Below the pieces are notes generated by a model. The model saw only the letters and a list, made by a program, of their open reading frames with translations, ran no database searches and was not told the origin of the DNA. Both the position numbers and the translations under genes were made by a program. This document shows, in pieces, positions 1 through 7,006 of a DNA stretch of 64,000 nt. Source of the DNA: Acidomonas methanolica. GTDB lineage: Bacteria; Pseudomonadota; Alphaproteobacteria; Acetobacterales; Acetobacteraceae. Every line of letters begins with the position of its first letter. Within the stretch, counting starts at the first letter, position 1. The DNA is taken from assembly GCF_004346035.1 (NCBI RefSeq), contig NZ_SLZN01000001.1, positions 1 to 64,000 on the forward strand. Reading direction: 5' to 3'.

Positions 1-116
1 TAGAACGTCGCATCGCTGATCCCGTGCTTGCGGCACAGATCCGCCGCCGTCGCGCCCGCCTGATGCTCTTTCAGGAGCCCGATAATCTGGTCCTGCGTAA
101 ATCGTGCTTTCTTCAT
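1..116 (-). CDS. IS3-family transposase OrfA, N-terminal fragment (runs off window)
   Basis: The first 38 codons read MKKARFTQDQIIGLLKEHQA followed by GATAADLCRKHGISDATF. This is the helix-turn-helix start typical of IS3/IS407-type OrfA (transposase_8 family), the small DNA-binding protein that is normally joined to the DDE-type OrfB by a -1 frameshift. The start is ATG at 116. The frame is open to the window edge, so whether the copy is intact cannot be told. Confidence 0.8.
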   Translation of the reverse strand, partial: MKKARFTQDQIIGLLKEHQAGATAADLCRKHGISDATF

Positions 117-176
117 CGTCTGTCTCCAGTGGACAGACCTTACTTCAATTCGAGGGCATTTCAGGGGGCAAGGTCA
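1..176 (-). mobile_element. IS3-family insertion sequence, left end (partial)
   Basis: On the minus strand the element starts at position 176 with TGACCTTGCCCCCTGAAATG, which has the 5'-TG and C-rich tip seen at IS3-family (IS407-like group) inverted repeats. It is followed about 60 bp later by the start of an OrfA transposase. The rest of the element, including OrfB and the other inverted repeat, lies to the left of the window. Only the tip and OrfA start are seen; the subgroup is an inference. The end sits 29 bp before an antitoxin start codon. Confidence 0.75.
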
Positions 177-205
177 ATAAGACCACAGTGCCGAGGACAG
201 CTCCC

Positions 206-454
206 ATGCTGACGATCACACTGAGAGAGGCGAAGGCCGGTTTTTCTTCCCTGGTCGACAAGGCGCTCAAGGGTGAGTTCGTGACGATTACCCGCCATGG
301 CAAGCCTGTGGCCGCTCTGGTCTCCATCGAAGCCGCAGATGCCGGACGCAGGGCCATGGGACGGAAGCGTCCCAGTCTGGCATCCTATCTCCGGAGCTTT
401 CCTGACGAGGTTCTGACGCGGAATGCGTCGTCCTCGCGAGATGTCGACCTGTGA
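206..454 (+). CDS. Phd/YefM-family antitoxin
   Basis: This 82-residue protein begins MLTITLREAKAGFSSLVDKA and carries the Phd/YefM N-terminal fold (REAKAGFSSLVDKALKGEFV, then TRHGKPVAALVS). These antitoxins bind their own promoter and neutralise a partner toxin through the C-terminal tail. ATG 206 is chosen because the family alignment begins there; the longer open frame from 104 runs into the IS end. Its stop overlaps the start of the PIN toxin (GTGA at 451-454), so the pair is translationally coupled. The native promoter may have been displaced by the IS 29 bp upstream. Confidence 0.85.
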   Translation: MLTITLREAKAGFSSLVDKALKGEFVTITRHGKPVAALVSIEAADAGRRAMGRKRPSLASYLRSFPDEVLTRNASSSRDVDL

Positions 455-903
455 GAGGATACCTGCTCGACACCAATGTCATCTCGGTGCTGTCACCCTC
501 CAGGAACGAGGCATCGGAGGCATTTCTCGAATGGCTGGAGCGGATTGACGGGCAGGGCCAGCTCTACCTGTCGGTCGTGACAGTTCATGAAATCGAAAAG
601 GGGATCAGTCTGCTTGAGTATAAGGGCGCAACCGTTCGGGCGGCTGGCCTGAAGATCTGGCTTACCGGTCTGACGGCGACCTATGAGGACCGAATTGTTG
701 GAATCGATGCTTCGGTTGCGACAGTCGCCGGGCGACTGGAAGCAGATGCCCTTGCGGCTGGACATAATCCCGGAATGGCCGATGCGCTGATCGCTGGCAC
801 GGCAAAGGCGCACGATCTCCAGGTCGTCACGCGCAATCTGAAGCATTTCGCATCTTTTGATGTTGCGGCTTGGTCTCCTGATGAGGCTGTGACGGGTCAT
901 TGA
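451..903 (+). CDS. PIN-domain toxin (VapC/FitB type ribonuclease)
   Basis: This 150-residue protein has the PIN-domain acidic residues in place: D7 in LLDTNVIS, E47 in TVHEIEKGI, D111 in MADALIAGTA, and the T127-R128-N129 triad before the last strand. PIN toxins are Mg-dependent endoribonucleases that cut tRNA or rRNA. The GTG start at 451 overlaps the antitoxin stop by four bases, the usual antitoxin-first arrangement. The 'IEKGI' spacing and length resemble the FitB-like branch. No catalytic residue is missing, so it should be active; the target is unknown. Confidence 0.88.
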   Translation: MRGYLLDTNVISVLSPSRNEASEAFLEWLERIDGQGQLYLSVVTVHEIEKGISLLEYKGATVRAAGLKIWLTGLTATYEDRIVGIDASVATVAGRLEADALAAGHNPGMADALIAGTAKAHDLQVVTRNLKHFASFDVAAWSPDEAVTGH

Positions 904-975
904 TCGAGCGGTCACTCTTTCTCCCGCTAATCCGGCATTGGAAGCAGGCATGCGGCTCAGACACCAAACAAGATC

Positions 976-1002
976 TGAGCTCATTTCTCTGAATTGAGCC
1001 TA
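976..1002. promoter_or_regulatory. Candidate XRE operator half-sites upstream of the regulator
   Basis: Two copies of a TGAGCTYA-like motif lie 36-77 bp before the XRE start: TGAGCTCA at 976-983, a perfect palindrome, and TGAGCCTA at 995-1002. The same motif recurs three times on the far side of the gene (1650-1677). This suggests autoregulation. The link to this regulator is inferred. Confidence 0.4.
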
Positions 1003-1052
1003 TTTTTCACTCTCAACCCTGTGTACGCTAACCGAAAATGAGGAGGGTCAGT

Positions 1053-1643
1053 GTGTCAGGTTCGTTGGCAAAGGCGCATCAGAGTGCGATCAGAAATCAG
1101 GTTGGGGATGCGATCAGGCAGGCGCGGACGGAAGCTGGCATGCGCCAGCCTGAGTTGGCAAAGGCACTCCAGGTCAGCGTGACAACCATCAGTGAGTGGG
1201 AACTGGGCAAGAAGCTTCCTTCTCTCGACCGGCGCGATGAGATTGCCCAGGCTCTCAATATCAATATTGACGAGCTGTGCCCTGACATCGGTCATGTCGA
1301 AAAACTCACAAAGAATGATAAGCTGAGACTTGATCGGATTGTTGTGGATGGAAAGTCCCGTGTTGTCGCGTCAAAACGAGATCTTCTTGCAGATACGGCA
1401 GATCAGAATACGACTGATACCAGTAGTCAGGAGGATGACCGGCGGGATCTGTTTTTGATTCTTGGCGAGCTTCGCGGGTTTTTCCGGATGATGGCCGAAG
1501 ACGAGCAGCGTCTTACGCAGGAGCTTGCGGAACTGGCCCGCGGGAGCGGCAATCAGGATATCAGCAGGATAGCTGAACAACTCCAGGAACTTGCCGGGCG
1601 ACGCGTGGCCAGACTCGATACCCTGATCGATTCCATAAAATAA
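1053..1643 (+). CDS. XRE-family transcriptional regulator
   Basis: This protein of about 196 residues carries an HTH_XRE domain near residues 15-75 (IRQARTEAGMRQPELAKALQ, then VTTISEWELGKKLPSLDRRD), matching Cro/CI-type repressors. The C-terminal half is a polar, probably coiled region (LRGFFRMMAEDEQRLTQELA) without a recognisable enzyme domain, perhaps for dimerisation. GTG 1053 is chosen over the in-frame ATG at 1038 because AGGAGGG at 1041-1047 gives a near-perfect Shine-Dalgarno five bases before it. It probably controls the element's xis/int genes and itself through the TGAGCTYA repeats on both sides. Base composition is lower in GC than the neighbouring chromosome. Confidence 0.8.
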   Translation: MSGSLAKAHQSAIRNQVGDAIRQARTEAGMRQPELAKALQVSVTTISEWELGKKLPSLDRRDEIAQALNINIDELCPDIGHVEKLTKNDKLRLDRIVVDGKSRVVASKRDLLADTADQNTTDTSSQEDDRRDLFLILGELRGFFRMMAEDEQRLTQELAELARGSGNQDISRIAEQLQELAGRRVARLDTLIDSIK

Positions 1644-1648
1644 GCCAT

Positions 1649-1677
1649 ATAAGCTTATTAAGCTTGACATGAGCTTA
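1649..1677. repeat. Three tandem TRAGCTTR repeats, candidate operator with a -35 hexamer
   Basis: Directly after the XRE stop are TAAGCTTA (1650-1657, inside the 10-bp palindrome ATAAGCTTAT), TAAGCTTG (1659-1666) and TGAGCTTA (1670-1677). They are spaced 9 and 11 bp, about one helical turn. A perfect TTGACA (1664-1669) lies among them, but no good -10 follows at 17 bp. The layout looks like an operator controlling the downstream HTH/integrase genes. Confidence 0.45.
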
Positions 1678-1865
1678 TTTCGAGCCCACCTTCTCAGCGT
1701 TACGCCAATTCTGGCGCTCTCGGGAAGGATTTGGGCCATGCGGGACCATGCGCAACTTTTGATCGAACAAGCGGTCGCTGCCGTTTTGAGGCTACATCCA
1801 TCGCCCCTTTGCCTTGCGATACGTCGTGGGCTTGTTGGCGGCCTCTCCCGGGAAGGATTGGTGTG

Positions 1866-2204
1866 ATGCTCGCAGATCCCCCATCCGAGGTGGACGGCAT
1901 AATAAAGCTGCCTGTTTTCATGACTGTACCAGAGGCGGCTATGGCCGTGAGGCGTCATCCCGAGACCCTGCGTCGCGCCATTCGCGAGGGGCGTCTGGCT
2001 GCCTGGCGGCAGCGCGGATGCACGCTCGTGTCGGTTGCAGACCTTATGGCTTATATGGAGGGCTTCCTGTGCCCCGCCCAAAAAATGAAAACCCCCACCT
2101 CGAATTCCGGCGCGGCAAGCATCACATCGTCTGGTGGGAAGCGGGAAAACGACGTCGACTTTCGACTGGCTCAGCGGATGAGGAGCGCGCTCGACAAGCG
2201 TTAG
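1866..2204 (+). CDS. Excisionase-like helix-turn-helix protein
   Basis: The open frame encodes 112 residues. Residues about 17-70 form a short winged-HTH/MerR-like unit (MTVPEAAMAVRRHPETLRRA, then GRLAAWRQRGCTLVSVADL), the type found in Xis/AlpA directionality factors. The likely role is to help the adjacent integrase excise the element and to regulate its promoter. The last 45 codons overlap the integrase start in another frame and look like non-native sequence, so the functional protein is probably the N-terminal 70 residues. ATG 1866 and ATG 1920 are both possible starts; 1866 follows an AAGGATTGGTGTG stretch. The family assignment is tentative. Confidence 0.55.
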   Translation: MLADPPSEVDGIIKLPVFMTVPEAAMAVRRHPETLRRAIREGRLAAWRQRGCTLVSVADLMAYMEGFLCPAQKMKTPTSNSGAASITSSGGKRENDVDFRLAQRMRSALDKR

Positions 2205-3100
2205 TCGATTTTGAGCGGGCGTTGGAAAAACACCCGCTTAATATGCTCATGTCCGACGCCTTCGAGCGATATATTGAATCACGGCGCGGCAAGGTATCGG
2301 CACTGAAACGATTGCAGGAAGCAATCGTGGCGCTCGACAGGGCTATGGGTCATCTGAGAGTTGACCAGATTGAGCAGCGCATATGGGATCAGTATGCAGC
2401 AACGCGCACTCGGAAGCGGAGAAAGAGTGAGGATGTCCCCGTACCTGTATCAAACGGCACGCTTCGGCGGGAATTCAACGTCCTGCGCGCCACTATGCGC
2501 CGCGTCTGGAAGGACGGCTTCCTTATCCGGCCGCCGACAATCGAGCCGCCACGGGACTCCGCGCCACGGGATAGATATCTGACCAAAATTGAGGCAAAGC
2601 GTTTGCTCGACGCTTGTGAAACGCCTCATGTGCGCTTGTTTGTAGCGCTGGCGATCTACACGGGTGGTCGTAAGGGTTCAATACTTGCTTTAACGTGGGA
2701 TCGGGTCAATTTTCAGACGGGCATGATCGATTTTCAGGAGCCCGGCCGTGTGCTGACAACCAAGAGGCGTGCTGTGGTTCCGATGACCACAGCGCTCCGC
2801 AGGGAACTTGAGAGTGCTTGCAAAGCGCGAAGAGGTGACTTTGTGGTCCAATGGCACGACAAGCCGGTACCGAACGGATTACGTTGGTCTTTTGGGAAGG
2901 CTTGTGAGCGCGCCGGGTTGGACTGGAAGCCGACGCCACATCATCTCAAGCACTCTTTGGCAAGCTGGTTTGCGATGGACCGAATTCCAATTGACCAGGC
3001 AGCAGACTGGTTGGCCACTGATCCCGTCACCCTCCGGCGAGTCTATAGGAAGTTCGATCCGTCGTACCTCAGGACCATTGCAGATGCTTTTGAACTTTAG
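2069..3100 (+). CDS. int: Tyrosine-type site-specific integrase with altered active site
   Basis: This 343-residue phage-type integrase has an N-terminal DNA-binding segment, a core-binding domain (about 60-160) and a catalytic domain (170-335). Box I has R201 (YTGGRKGSILAL), the beta-strand lysine is K232, box II has H291 and the nucleophile is Y326. Two positions depart from the family: box II reads HHLKHS, giving K294 where arginine is expected, and the LGH motif reads LAT, giving T317 where histidine or tryptophan is expected. GTG 2069 is chosen because family members start MPRPKN-like, as here. It overlaps the HTH frame by 136 nt. It probably integrates the element at the adjacent tRNA-Glu, if still active. 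Confidence 0.85.
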   Translation: MPRPKNENPHLEFRRGKHHIVWWEAGKRRRLSTGSADEERARQALVDFERALEKHPLNMLMSDAFERYIESRRGKVSALKRLQEAIVALDRAMGHLRVDQIEQRIWDQYAATRTRKRRKSEDVPVPVSNGTLRREFNVLRATMRRVWKDGFLIRPPTIEPPRDSAPRDRYLTKIEAKRLLDACETPHVRLFVALAIYTGGRKGSILALTWDRVNFQTGMIDFQEPGRVLTTKRRAVVPMTTALRRELESACKARRGDFVVQWHDKPVPNGLRWSFGKACERAGLDWKPTPHHLKHSLASWFAMDRIPIDQAADWLATDPVTLRRVYRKFDPSYLRTIADAFEL

Positions 3101-3148
3101 TGGTCCATGTGGACCAGTAAGCCACCTGTGGATAAGTAAAATTATCCA
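3101..3148. repeat. Two inverted repeats between integrase and tRNA-Glu
   Basis: Immediately after the integrase stop is TGGTCCA-TG-TGGACCA (3101-3116), a perfect 7-bp inverted repeat. Then TGGATAA and TTATCCA (3129-3148) form another perfect 7-bp repeat around GTAAAA. They lie between the gene and the probable crossover site, where integrase arm-type sites or a terminator would be expected. Which role applies cannot be told. Confidence 0.6.
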
Positions 3149-3158
3149 GCAAAATCAA

Positions 3159-3234
3159 TGGCGTCCCATAGGGGATTCGAACCCCTGTTGCCGCCGTGAG
3201 AGGGCGGTGTCCTAGGCCTCTAGACGAATGGGAC
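3159..3234 (-). tRNA. tRNA-Glu (anticodon CTC)
   Basis: The minus-strand sequence begins GTCCCATTCGTCTAGAGGCC and folds as a cloverleaf. The 7-bp acceptor GTCCCAT pairs with ATGGGAC, the anticodon loop is CTCTCAC giving CUC, and the T arm contains GGTTCGAATC. CCA is encoded at 3161-3159. Its 3' end faces the integrase, so it is the likely attB for the element on the left. Confidence 0.95.
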
Positions 3235-3246
3235 GAGGCGAGGGGG

Positions 3247-3275
3247 TTGATAAGGGATGACGAAAAAGGAGGCAA
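3247..3275 (-). promoter_or_regulatory. Predicted tRNA-Glu promoter
   Basis: On the minus strand TTGCCT (3275-3270) and TATCAA (3252-3247) are separated by 17 bp, a sigma-70-like pair. A GC-rich discriminator follows and the tRNA begins 12 bp after the -10 box, as in stringently controlled stable-RNA promoters. Confidence 0.55.
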
Positions 3276-3299
3276 GGGAGAAAGAGCATATTTTCTCCC
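3276..3299. terminator. Hairpin downstream of the his/HIT operon
   Basis: GGGAGAAA and TTTCTCCC form a perfect 8-bp stem around an 8-nt loop, 18 bp after the HIT stop codon on the minus strand. A T-rich stretch (CCTTTTTCG) follows on that strand. It probably ends the histidine operon before the tRNA-Glu promoter. Confidence 0.6.
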
Positions 3300-3316
3300 G
3301 ATTGCCGCATTTTTTG

Positions 3317-3682
3317 TCAGGCGGTCCGGAGCGGTCCGAGCCGTTCGCCCGCGAGCAGGTGAACGTGGTAGTGGGGCACTTCCTGACCGGCGTTCGGGCC
3401 GGTATTGCTCAGCAGGCGATAGCCGCTTTGCTCGACATCGAGCTTGCGGGCGACCTCGCCGACGGCCCGGGTGAAGCCGGTGATTTCTGCATCCGATGCG
3501 CGGGCGCTGAAATCGGCATGGGACATATACCGTCCGCGCGGAATCACCAGCACATGGACAGGGGCCTTGGGCGCGATATCGGGAAAGGCGAGGGCGTATT
3601 CGTCCTCGTAAACGGCCTGAACGGGAATTTCGCCCCGCAGAATACGGGCAAAGATGTTCAGGTCGTCATAAGGATCGGACAT
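3317..3682 (-). CDS. HIT-family nucleotide-binding protein
   Basis: This 121-residue protein ends with the histidine triad H104-Y-H106-V-H108 (PHYHVHLLAG) that defines the HIT superfamily. Such proteins hydrolyse purine nucleotide phosphoramidates or related adenylates (HinT/Fhit type). The N-terminal IFARILRGEIP and VLVIPRGRYMS stretches also match HinT. It is the last gene of the his operon; its ATG overlaps the hisE stop by one base (TGATG). The hisE-HIT order recurs in alphaproteobacteria, but a direct role in histidine synthesis is not established. Confidence 0.92.
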   Translation of the reverse strand: MSDPYDDLNIFARILRGEIPVQAVYEDEYALAFPDIAPKAPVHVLVIPRGRYMSHADFSARASDAEITGFTRAVGEVARKLDVEQSGYRLLSNTGPNAGQEVPHYHVHLLAGERLGPLRTA

Positions 3683-4083
3683 CAGACATTCTCCTTCGGA
3701 CGGGATGCTTTCTCGGCCACGCCACTCATGGCTTCGCGCCGCCGCAATTCAGACCAGACATCCTCCGGCTGCACGCCCGCATCCACCCACATGACCAGCA
3801 GGTGATACAGGACATCCGCGCTTTCGCCGATCAATTCACGCTTGTTTCCCGCGACGGCTTCGATCAGGCATTCGACGGCTTCTTCGCCGAATTTCTGCGC
3901 GATCTTCCGTGTGCCGCGCGACAGGAGGCGCGCCGAGTGACTCAACGCGGGATCGGTTCCACGCCGGGCGGTGATGGTCTGATAGAGCGTGTCCAGCACA
4001 CTCGCGTCAATTTCCGGCGGCACGGGAACGGCACTCTTGCGCCCGGTGGATTTCTTGTCGGATTTAGGCGTCGCCTTGGCCAA
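3682..4083 (-). CDS. hisE: Phosphoribosyl-ATP pyrophosphatase
   Basis: HisE hydrolyses phosphoribosyl-ATP to phosphoribosyl-AMP, step 2 of histidine synthesis. The 133-residue protein has the all-alpha MazG-like metal motif ([11 protein letters not shown] near 66-76 and [11 protein letters not shown] near 87-97). A lysine-rich N-terminal extension of about 25 residues is longer than usual. The start is TTG 4083, preceded by GAGGAAGAGGAC; no in-frame ATG exists before the core domain, so TTG is the best choice but not certain. It is separated from hisF by 181 nt, unlike the tightly overlapping genes before it. Confidence 0.92.
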   Translation of the reverse strand: MAKATPKSDKKSTGRKSAVPVPPEIDASVLDTLYQTITARRGTDPALSHSARLLSRGTRKIAQKFGEEAVECLIEAVAGNKRELIGESADVLYHLLVMWVDAGVQPEDVWSELRRREAMSGVAEKASRPKENV

Positions 4084-4264
4084 GTCCTCTTCCTCAAGTT
4101 CTGGTCAGCAGGTGCCAACCTTGTTGGCTCAAATCCGTCCCGGGCGCAAGGAAGCCTCAATGGCGATAGCGCCTCGGCCTGATTTTCGAGAGGGCGCGCG
4201 CCTTTTGTCGGATGCGGGCCGGAGTTCGGCGTGGCGACGTCGATAGTCAAACCGACGCGCGTCC

Positions 4265-5026
4265 TCAATCACCCATCCGGACGGGAAGCCCCGCATCCTT
4301 CATCGCCGCCTTCACGGTGTCGATCCCGAATGTGCCGAAATGGAACACGCTGGCCGCCAGCAATCCGCTCGCTCCGGCCCGTGCGCCGTCCACGAAATGC
4401 TCAACCGTTCCCACGCCGCCCGATGCGACGACCGGCAGGTGGACGGCGCCGCACACGGCGCGCAGCAGATCGAGATCGAAGCCTGCGCGCGTTCCGTCGC
4501 GATCCATGCTGGTAAGGAGAATTTCGCCCGCGCCGCGTGCCTGCATCTGCTGCGCCCAGGCGATCGCGTCGATTCCCGTCGGTTCCCGGCCGCCCTTCAC
4601 ATACACTTCCCACCCGCCACGCCCGTTCGCGCGCGCGTCGATCGCGACGACCACGCACTGGCTGCCGAAGCGTTCGGCGCAATCGTTGATCAGTCCGGGC
4701 GTGCGGACGGCCGCCGAGTTGACGGCACATTTATCCGCACCGGCAAGCAGAAGCCGGCGCATGTCCTCCGGGCCGCGCACCCCGCCGCCGACGGTCAGCG
4801 GCAGGAAAATCTTCTGCGCCGTGCGGCTGACGACATCGAGGAGAGTGTCCCGGTTTTCCACGCTCGCGGTGATGTCGAGGAAGGTCAGCTCGTCCGCCCC
4901 CGCCGCATCATAGACCGCAGCCTGCTCCACCGGATCGCCCGCATCGCGCAGGGAGACGAAATTGACGCCCTTGACGACGCGTCCATCCTTCACATCGAGA
5001 CAGGGAATGACGCGAAGCTTGAGCAT
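4265..5026 (-). CDS. hisF: Imidazole glycerol phosphate synthase, cyclase subunit
   Basis: HisF uses ammonia made by HisH to convert PRFAR into imidazole glycerol phosphate and AICAR. This 253-residue (beta/alpha)8 protein starts [20 protein letters not shown] with the catalytic D11, and has the second aspartate at D129 ([10 protein letters not shown]) and phosphate-binding glycines in LTVGGGVR and VASGGVG. ATG 5026 overlaps the hisA stop by one base (TGATG); the GTG one codon upstream is the alternative. Confidence 0.97.
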   Translation of the reverse strand: MLKLRVIPCLDVKDGRVVKGVNFVSLRDAGDPVEQAAVYDAAGADELTFLDITASVENRDTLLDVVSRTAQKIFLPLTVGGGVRGPEDMRRLLLAGADKCAVNSAAVRTPGLINDCAERFGSQCVVVAIDARANGRGGWEVYVKGGREPTGIDAIAWAQQMQARGAGEILLTSMDRDGTRAGFDLDLLRAVCGAVHLPVVASGGVGTVEHFVDGARAGASGLLAASVFHFGTFGIDTVKAAMKDAGLPVRMGD

Positions 5027-5784
5027 CACACCGCTCCCAGCACTTCGAGCGCCTCCGCCAGCGTGATCCGGCCGTCATAGAGCGCGCGCCCGACGATCAC
5101 GCCGGAAATACCGGGGGCATCCCGCGCGACCTCCCGCAGCGCCGCGAGATGGGCGATCTCGCCCACGCCGCCACTGGCGATCACGGGGATGGAGAGGCTG
5201 TTCGCGAGTGCCGCCGTCTGGTCGAGATCGAGCCCCTCCAGCATGCCGTCGCGCGTGATCTCGGTGAAGATCACCGCCGCCACCCCCGCATCCTGCATCC
5301 GCAAGGCGAGATCGCCCGCCGTCATGTCCGAGATCTCGGCCCATCCCTCCGTCGCGACGCGGCCCTGGCGCGCGTCGATTCCCGCGACGATCCGGCCCGG
5401 AAAGCGGGTGGCGGCCTCGCGCACGAGGGCAGGAGCCTTCACCGCGATCGAGCCAAGAATGACGCGCGCGACGCCCCTGTCCAGCCAGTGCTCGATCGCC
5501 GCCATGTCGCGAATGCCGCCGCCGAGTTGCACCGGCACCGTGGCGGCATCCAGAATCGCCGCGATTGCCGGAGCGTTGGCGGAGCGTCCCTCGAACGCGC
5601 CGTTGAGATCGACCACATGCAGATGCGCGCAGCCCGCCGCGACGAAGCGCCGCGCCTGGGCGGCGGGATCGTCGGAATAGCGGGTCGCGTCCTCCATCTC
5701 GCCGCGACGCAGGCGCACGCAGGCGCCGTCCTTCAGGTCGATGGCGGGATAGAGGGTCAGAGGACGGCGGGAAGTTTCCGTCAC
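5026..5784 (-). CDS. hisA: ProFAR isomerase
   Basis: HisA is the Amadori isomerase that converts ProFAR to PRFAR in histidine synthesis. The 252-residue TIM barrel has the family's two catalytic aspartates, D16 ([10 protein letters not shown]) and D137 (VAGIDARQG), and the phosphate motif VQLGGGIR. The start is GTG 5784, which overlaps the stop of the preceding GNAT gene by four bases (GTGA). The longer frame to 5964 is only read-through of the upstream gene's other frame. HisF follows with a one-base overlap. Confidence 0.97.
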   Translation of the reverse strand: MTETSRRPLTLYPAIDLKDGACVRLRRGEMEDATRYSDDPAAQARRFVAAGCAHLHVVDLNGAFEGRSANAPAIAAILDAATVPVQLGGGIRDMAAIEHWLDRGVARVILGSIAVKAPALVREAATRFPGRIVAGIDARQGRVATEGWAEISDMTAGDLALRMQDAGVAAVIFTEITRDGMLEGLDLDQTAALANSLSIPVIASGGVGEIAHLAALREVARDAPGISGVIVGRALYDGRITLAEALEVLGAV

Positions 5785-6350
5785 GTGTTGTCGTCCTTTA
5801 TCGAAGGCGCCGTCTCGTCCTCGTCGTCGAGCAGCTTGACCAGATAGAGCCCCTTCACCAGCGCGCCGCCGCTGCGCGCGTAATAAGGGTGCGTGCCCCA
5901 ATGCTCGAAGCCGAGCGAGCGGCAGAGGGCAATGGCGGCGATCTGCGTCTCCCGCACATCGCAATTCAGCACGCGGCAGCCCATGGCGCGGGCGGAACGG
6001 ATGACGGCGCGCGCCAGGGCGCGTCCGAGACCGCGACCGCGCGCATAGGGCGCGACGTGGATGCCGGAGAGATGGGCGCTCATGGCCTGCGCCTCGTTAT
6101 TGCGCGCCGGGCGGCTCAGAACGGCGGCGCCCTGGATCATCCCGTTCTCCCGCACGACGAACAGCCCCGTCTCGGGCACGAGCAGCAGGCCCTGGAAGTA
6201 GCGCGCCAGCAGGGACGGGGCGGGCGGGGACAGCCAGCCGAACCCGCCGCCATCGAGGATCGCGGCGATGGTCGCCTCGCACAGCGCGGCAAGGTCGTCC
6301 TCGCTGAAGCGGGACACACGCTCGGCGGAGATGGACGCGTGACCGCTCAT
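5781..6350 (-). CDS. GNAT-family N-acetyltransferase within the his operon
   Basis: This 189-residue protein has the acetyl-CoA loop R104-G-R-G-L-G109 in IHVAPYARGRGLGRALARAV and the later LCRSLGFEHWGTHPYYA strand of the GNAT fold. Its substrate is not known. It is locked into the histidine operon by four-base overlaps with hisH upstream (ATGA) and hisA downstream (GTGA), so it must be co-translated with them. That suggests a histidine-related or regulatory acetylation role, but this is inference. The C-terminal tail is acidic ([17 protein letters not shown]). Confidence 0.85.
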   Translation of the reverse strand: MSGHASISAERVSRFSEDDLAALCEATIAAILDGGGFGWLSPPAPSLLARYFQGLLLVPETGLFVVRENGMIQGAAVLSRPARNNEAQAMSAHLSGIHVAPYARGRGLGRALARAVIRSARAMGCRVLNCDVRETQIAAIALCRSLGFEHWGTHPYYARSGGALVKGLYLVKLLDDEDETAPSIKDDNT

Positions 6351-7006
6351 GTGGCGGGAACCGGCTGCCAGAGCAGGAAATTCGCCATGATCCGCAGTCC
6401 CGTACGCTGGCTCTTCTCGACATGGAACTGCGTGCCGCAGCGGTTGCCGCGCGCGACGATGGCCGGAACCCGGCCGCCATATTCCGCGGTGGCGACCAGA
6501 TCGGCCTCATCATAGCCGCGCAGAGCGTAGGAATGGACGAAATAGCCATGCGCGTCGGCGGCGAGCCCTTCGGTCAGCGGATGCGAGTCCCGGGTGTGGT
6601 CGAGCCGGTTCCAGCCCATATGCGGCAACCGCAGGCCGAGTTCCGTCGCGTCGTCCATGGGGGCGATCTCGCCCCTGATCCAGCCGAGGCCGGGCGTGAC
6701 GCCATGTTCCAGCCCCCGCTCGGCCATCAACTGCATTCCGACGCAGATGCCCAGAAAGGGCGTTCCCTCCCGCGTCGCTTCCTCGATGGCGTCACGCAGT
6801 CCCGCGCCAAGCTCCTGCGCGCAATGGTCGAACGCGCCCTGGCCGGGAAGAATGATGCGGGAGGCCGCGCGCACCGTGGACGGATCGCCGCTGATGACGA
6901 CATCGTGCGGCAGGCCCAGATCGGCCGCCGCGCGCCGCGCCGCCTGGGCAGCGGAGGCGAGATTGCCGCCGTTATAGTCGATGATGACGATGGGCGCGGC
7001 GGTCAC
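6347..7006 (-). CDS. hisH: Imidazole glycerol phosphate synthase, glutaminase subunit
   Basis: HisH is the class I glutamine amidotransferase that supplies ammonia to HisF. The 219-residue protein has nucleophile C88 in [11 protein letters not shown] and the partner residues H195 and E197 in TQFHVEKSQ, so the triad is intact. The start is GTG 7006, overlapping the hisB stop by four bases (GTGA). An unusual insert-free C-terminus ends LLWQPVPAT. Confidence 0.97.
   Translation of the reverse strand: MTAAPIVIIDYNGGNLASAAQAARRAAADLGLPHDVVISGDPSTVRAASRIILPGQGAFDHCAQELGAGLRDAIEEATREGTPFLGICVGMQLMAERGLEHGVTPGLGWIRGEIAPMDDATELGLRLPHMGWNRLDHTRDSHPLTEGLAADAHGYFVHSYALRGYDEADLVATAEYGGRVPAIVARGNRCGTQFHVEKSQRTGLRIMANFLLWQPVPAT

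Larger units (their letters stand above)
1..3161. mobile_element. End of an integrative element inserted at tRNA-Glu
   Basis: A tyrosine integrase (ending at 3100) sits directly beside the 3' end of tRNA-Glu (3159-3234), the usual layout of islands and prophages that use a tRNA 3' end as attB. The upstream genes are accessory types: IS, toxin-antitoxin, XRE regulator and excisionase-like HTH. The stretch 900-1700 looks visibly less GC-rich than the chromosome to the right. No second copy of the tRNA 3' end is visible in 1-3100, so the far att site should lie left of the window. Boundaries are inferred. Confidence 0.7.

Noticed and set aside
104-205. N-terminal extension of the antitoxin frame
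   Set aside because: The extra 34 codons run into the IS end and do not match Phd/YefM proteins.
3127-3135. Perfect DnaA-box-like TGTGGATAA
   Set aside because: It stands alone, lies inside the inverted repeat between the integrase and tRNA-Glu, and has no cluster of further boxes, so an origin is unlikely.
3942-4268. Minus-strand frame in the hisF-hisE gap
   Set aside because: Its C-terminal half is hisE in another frame and its N-terminal part has no ribosome site or family. The 181-bp gap is left as non-coding.
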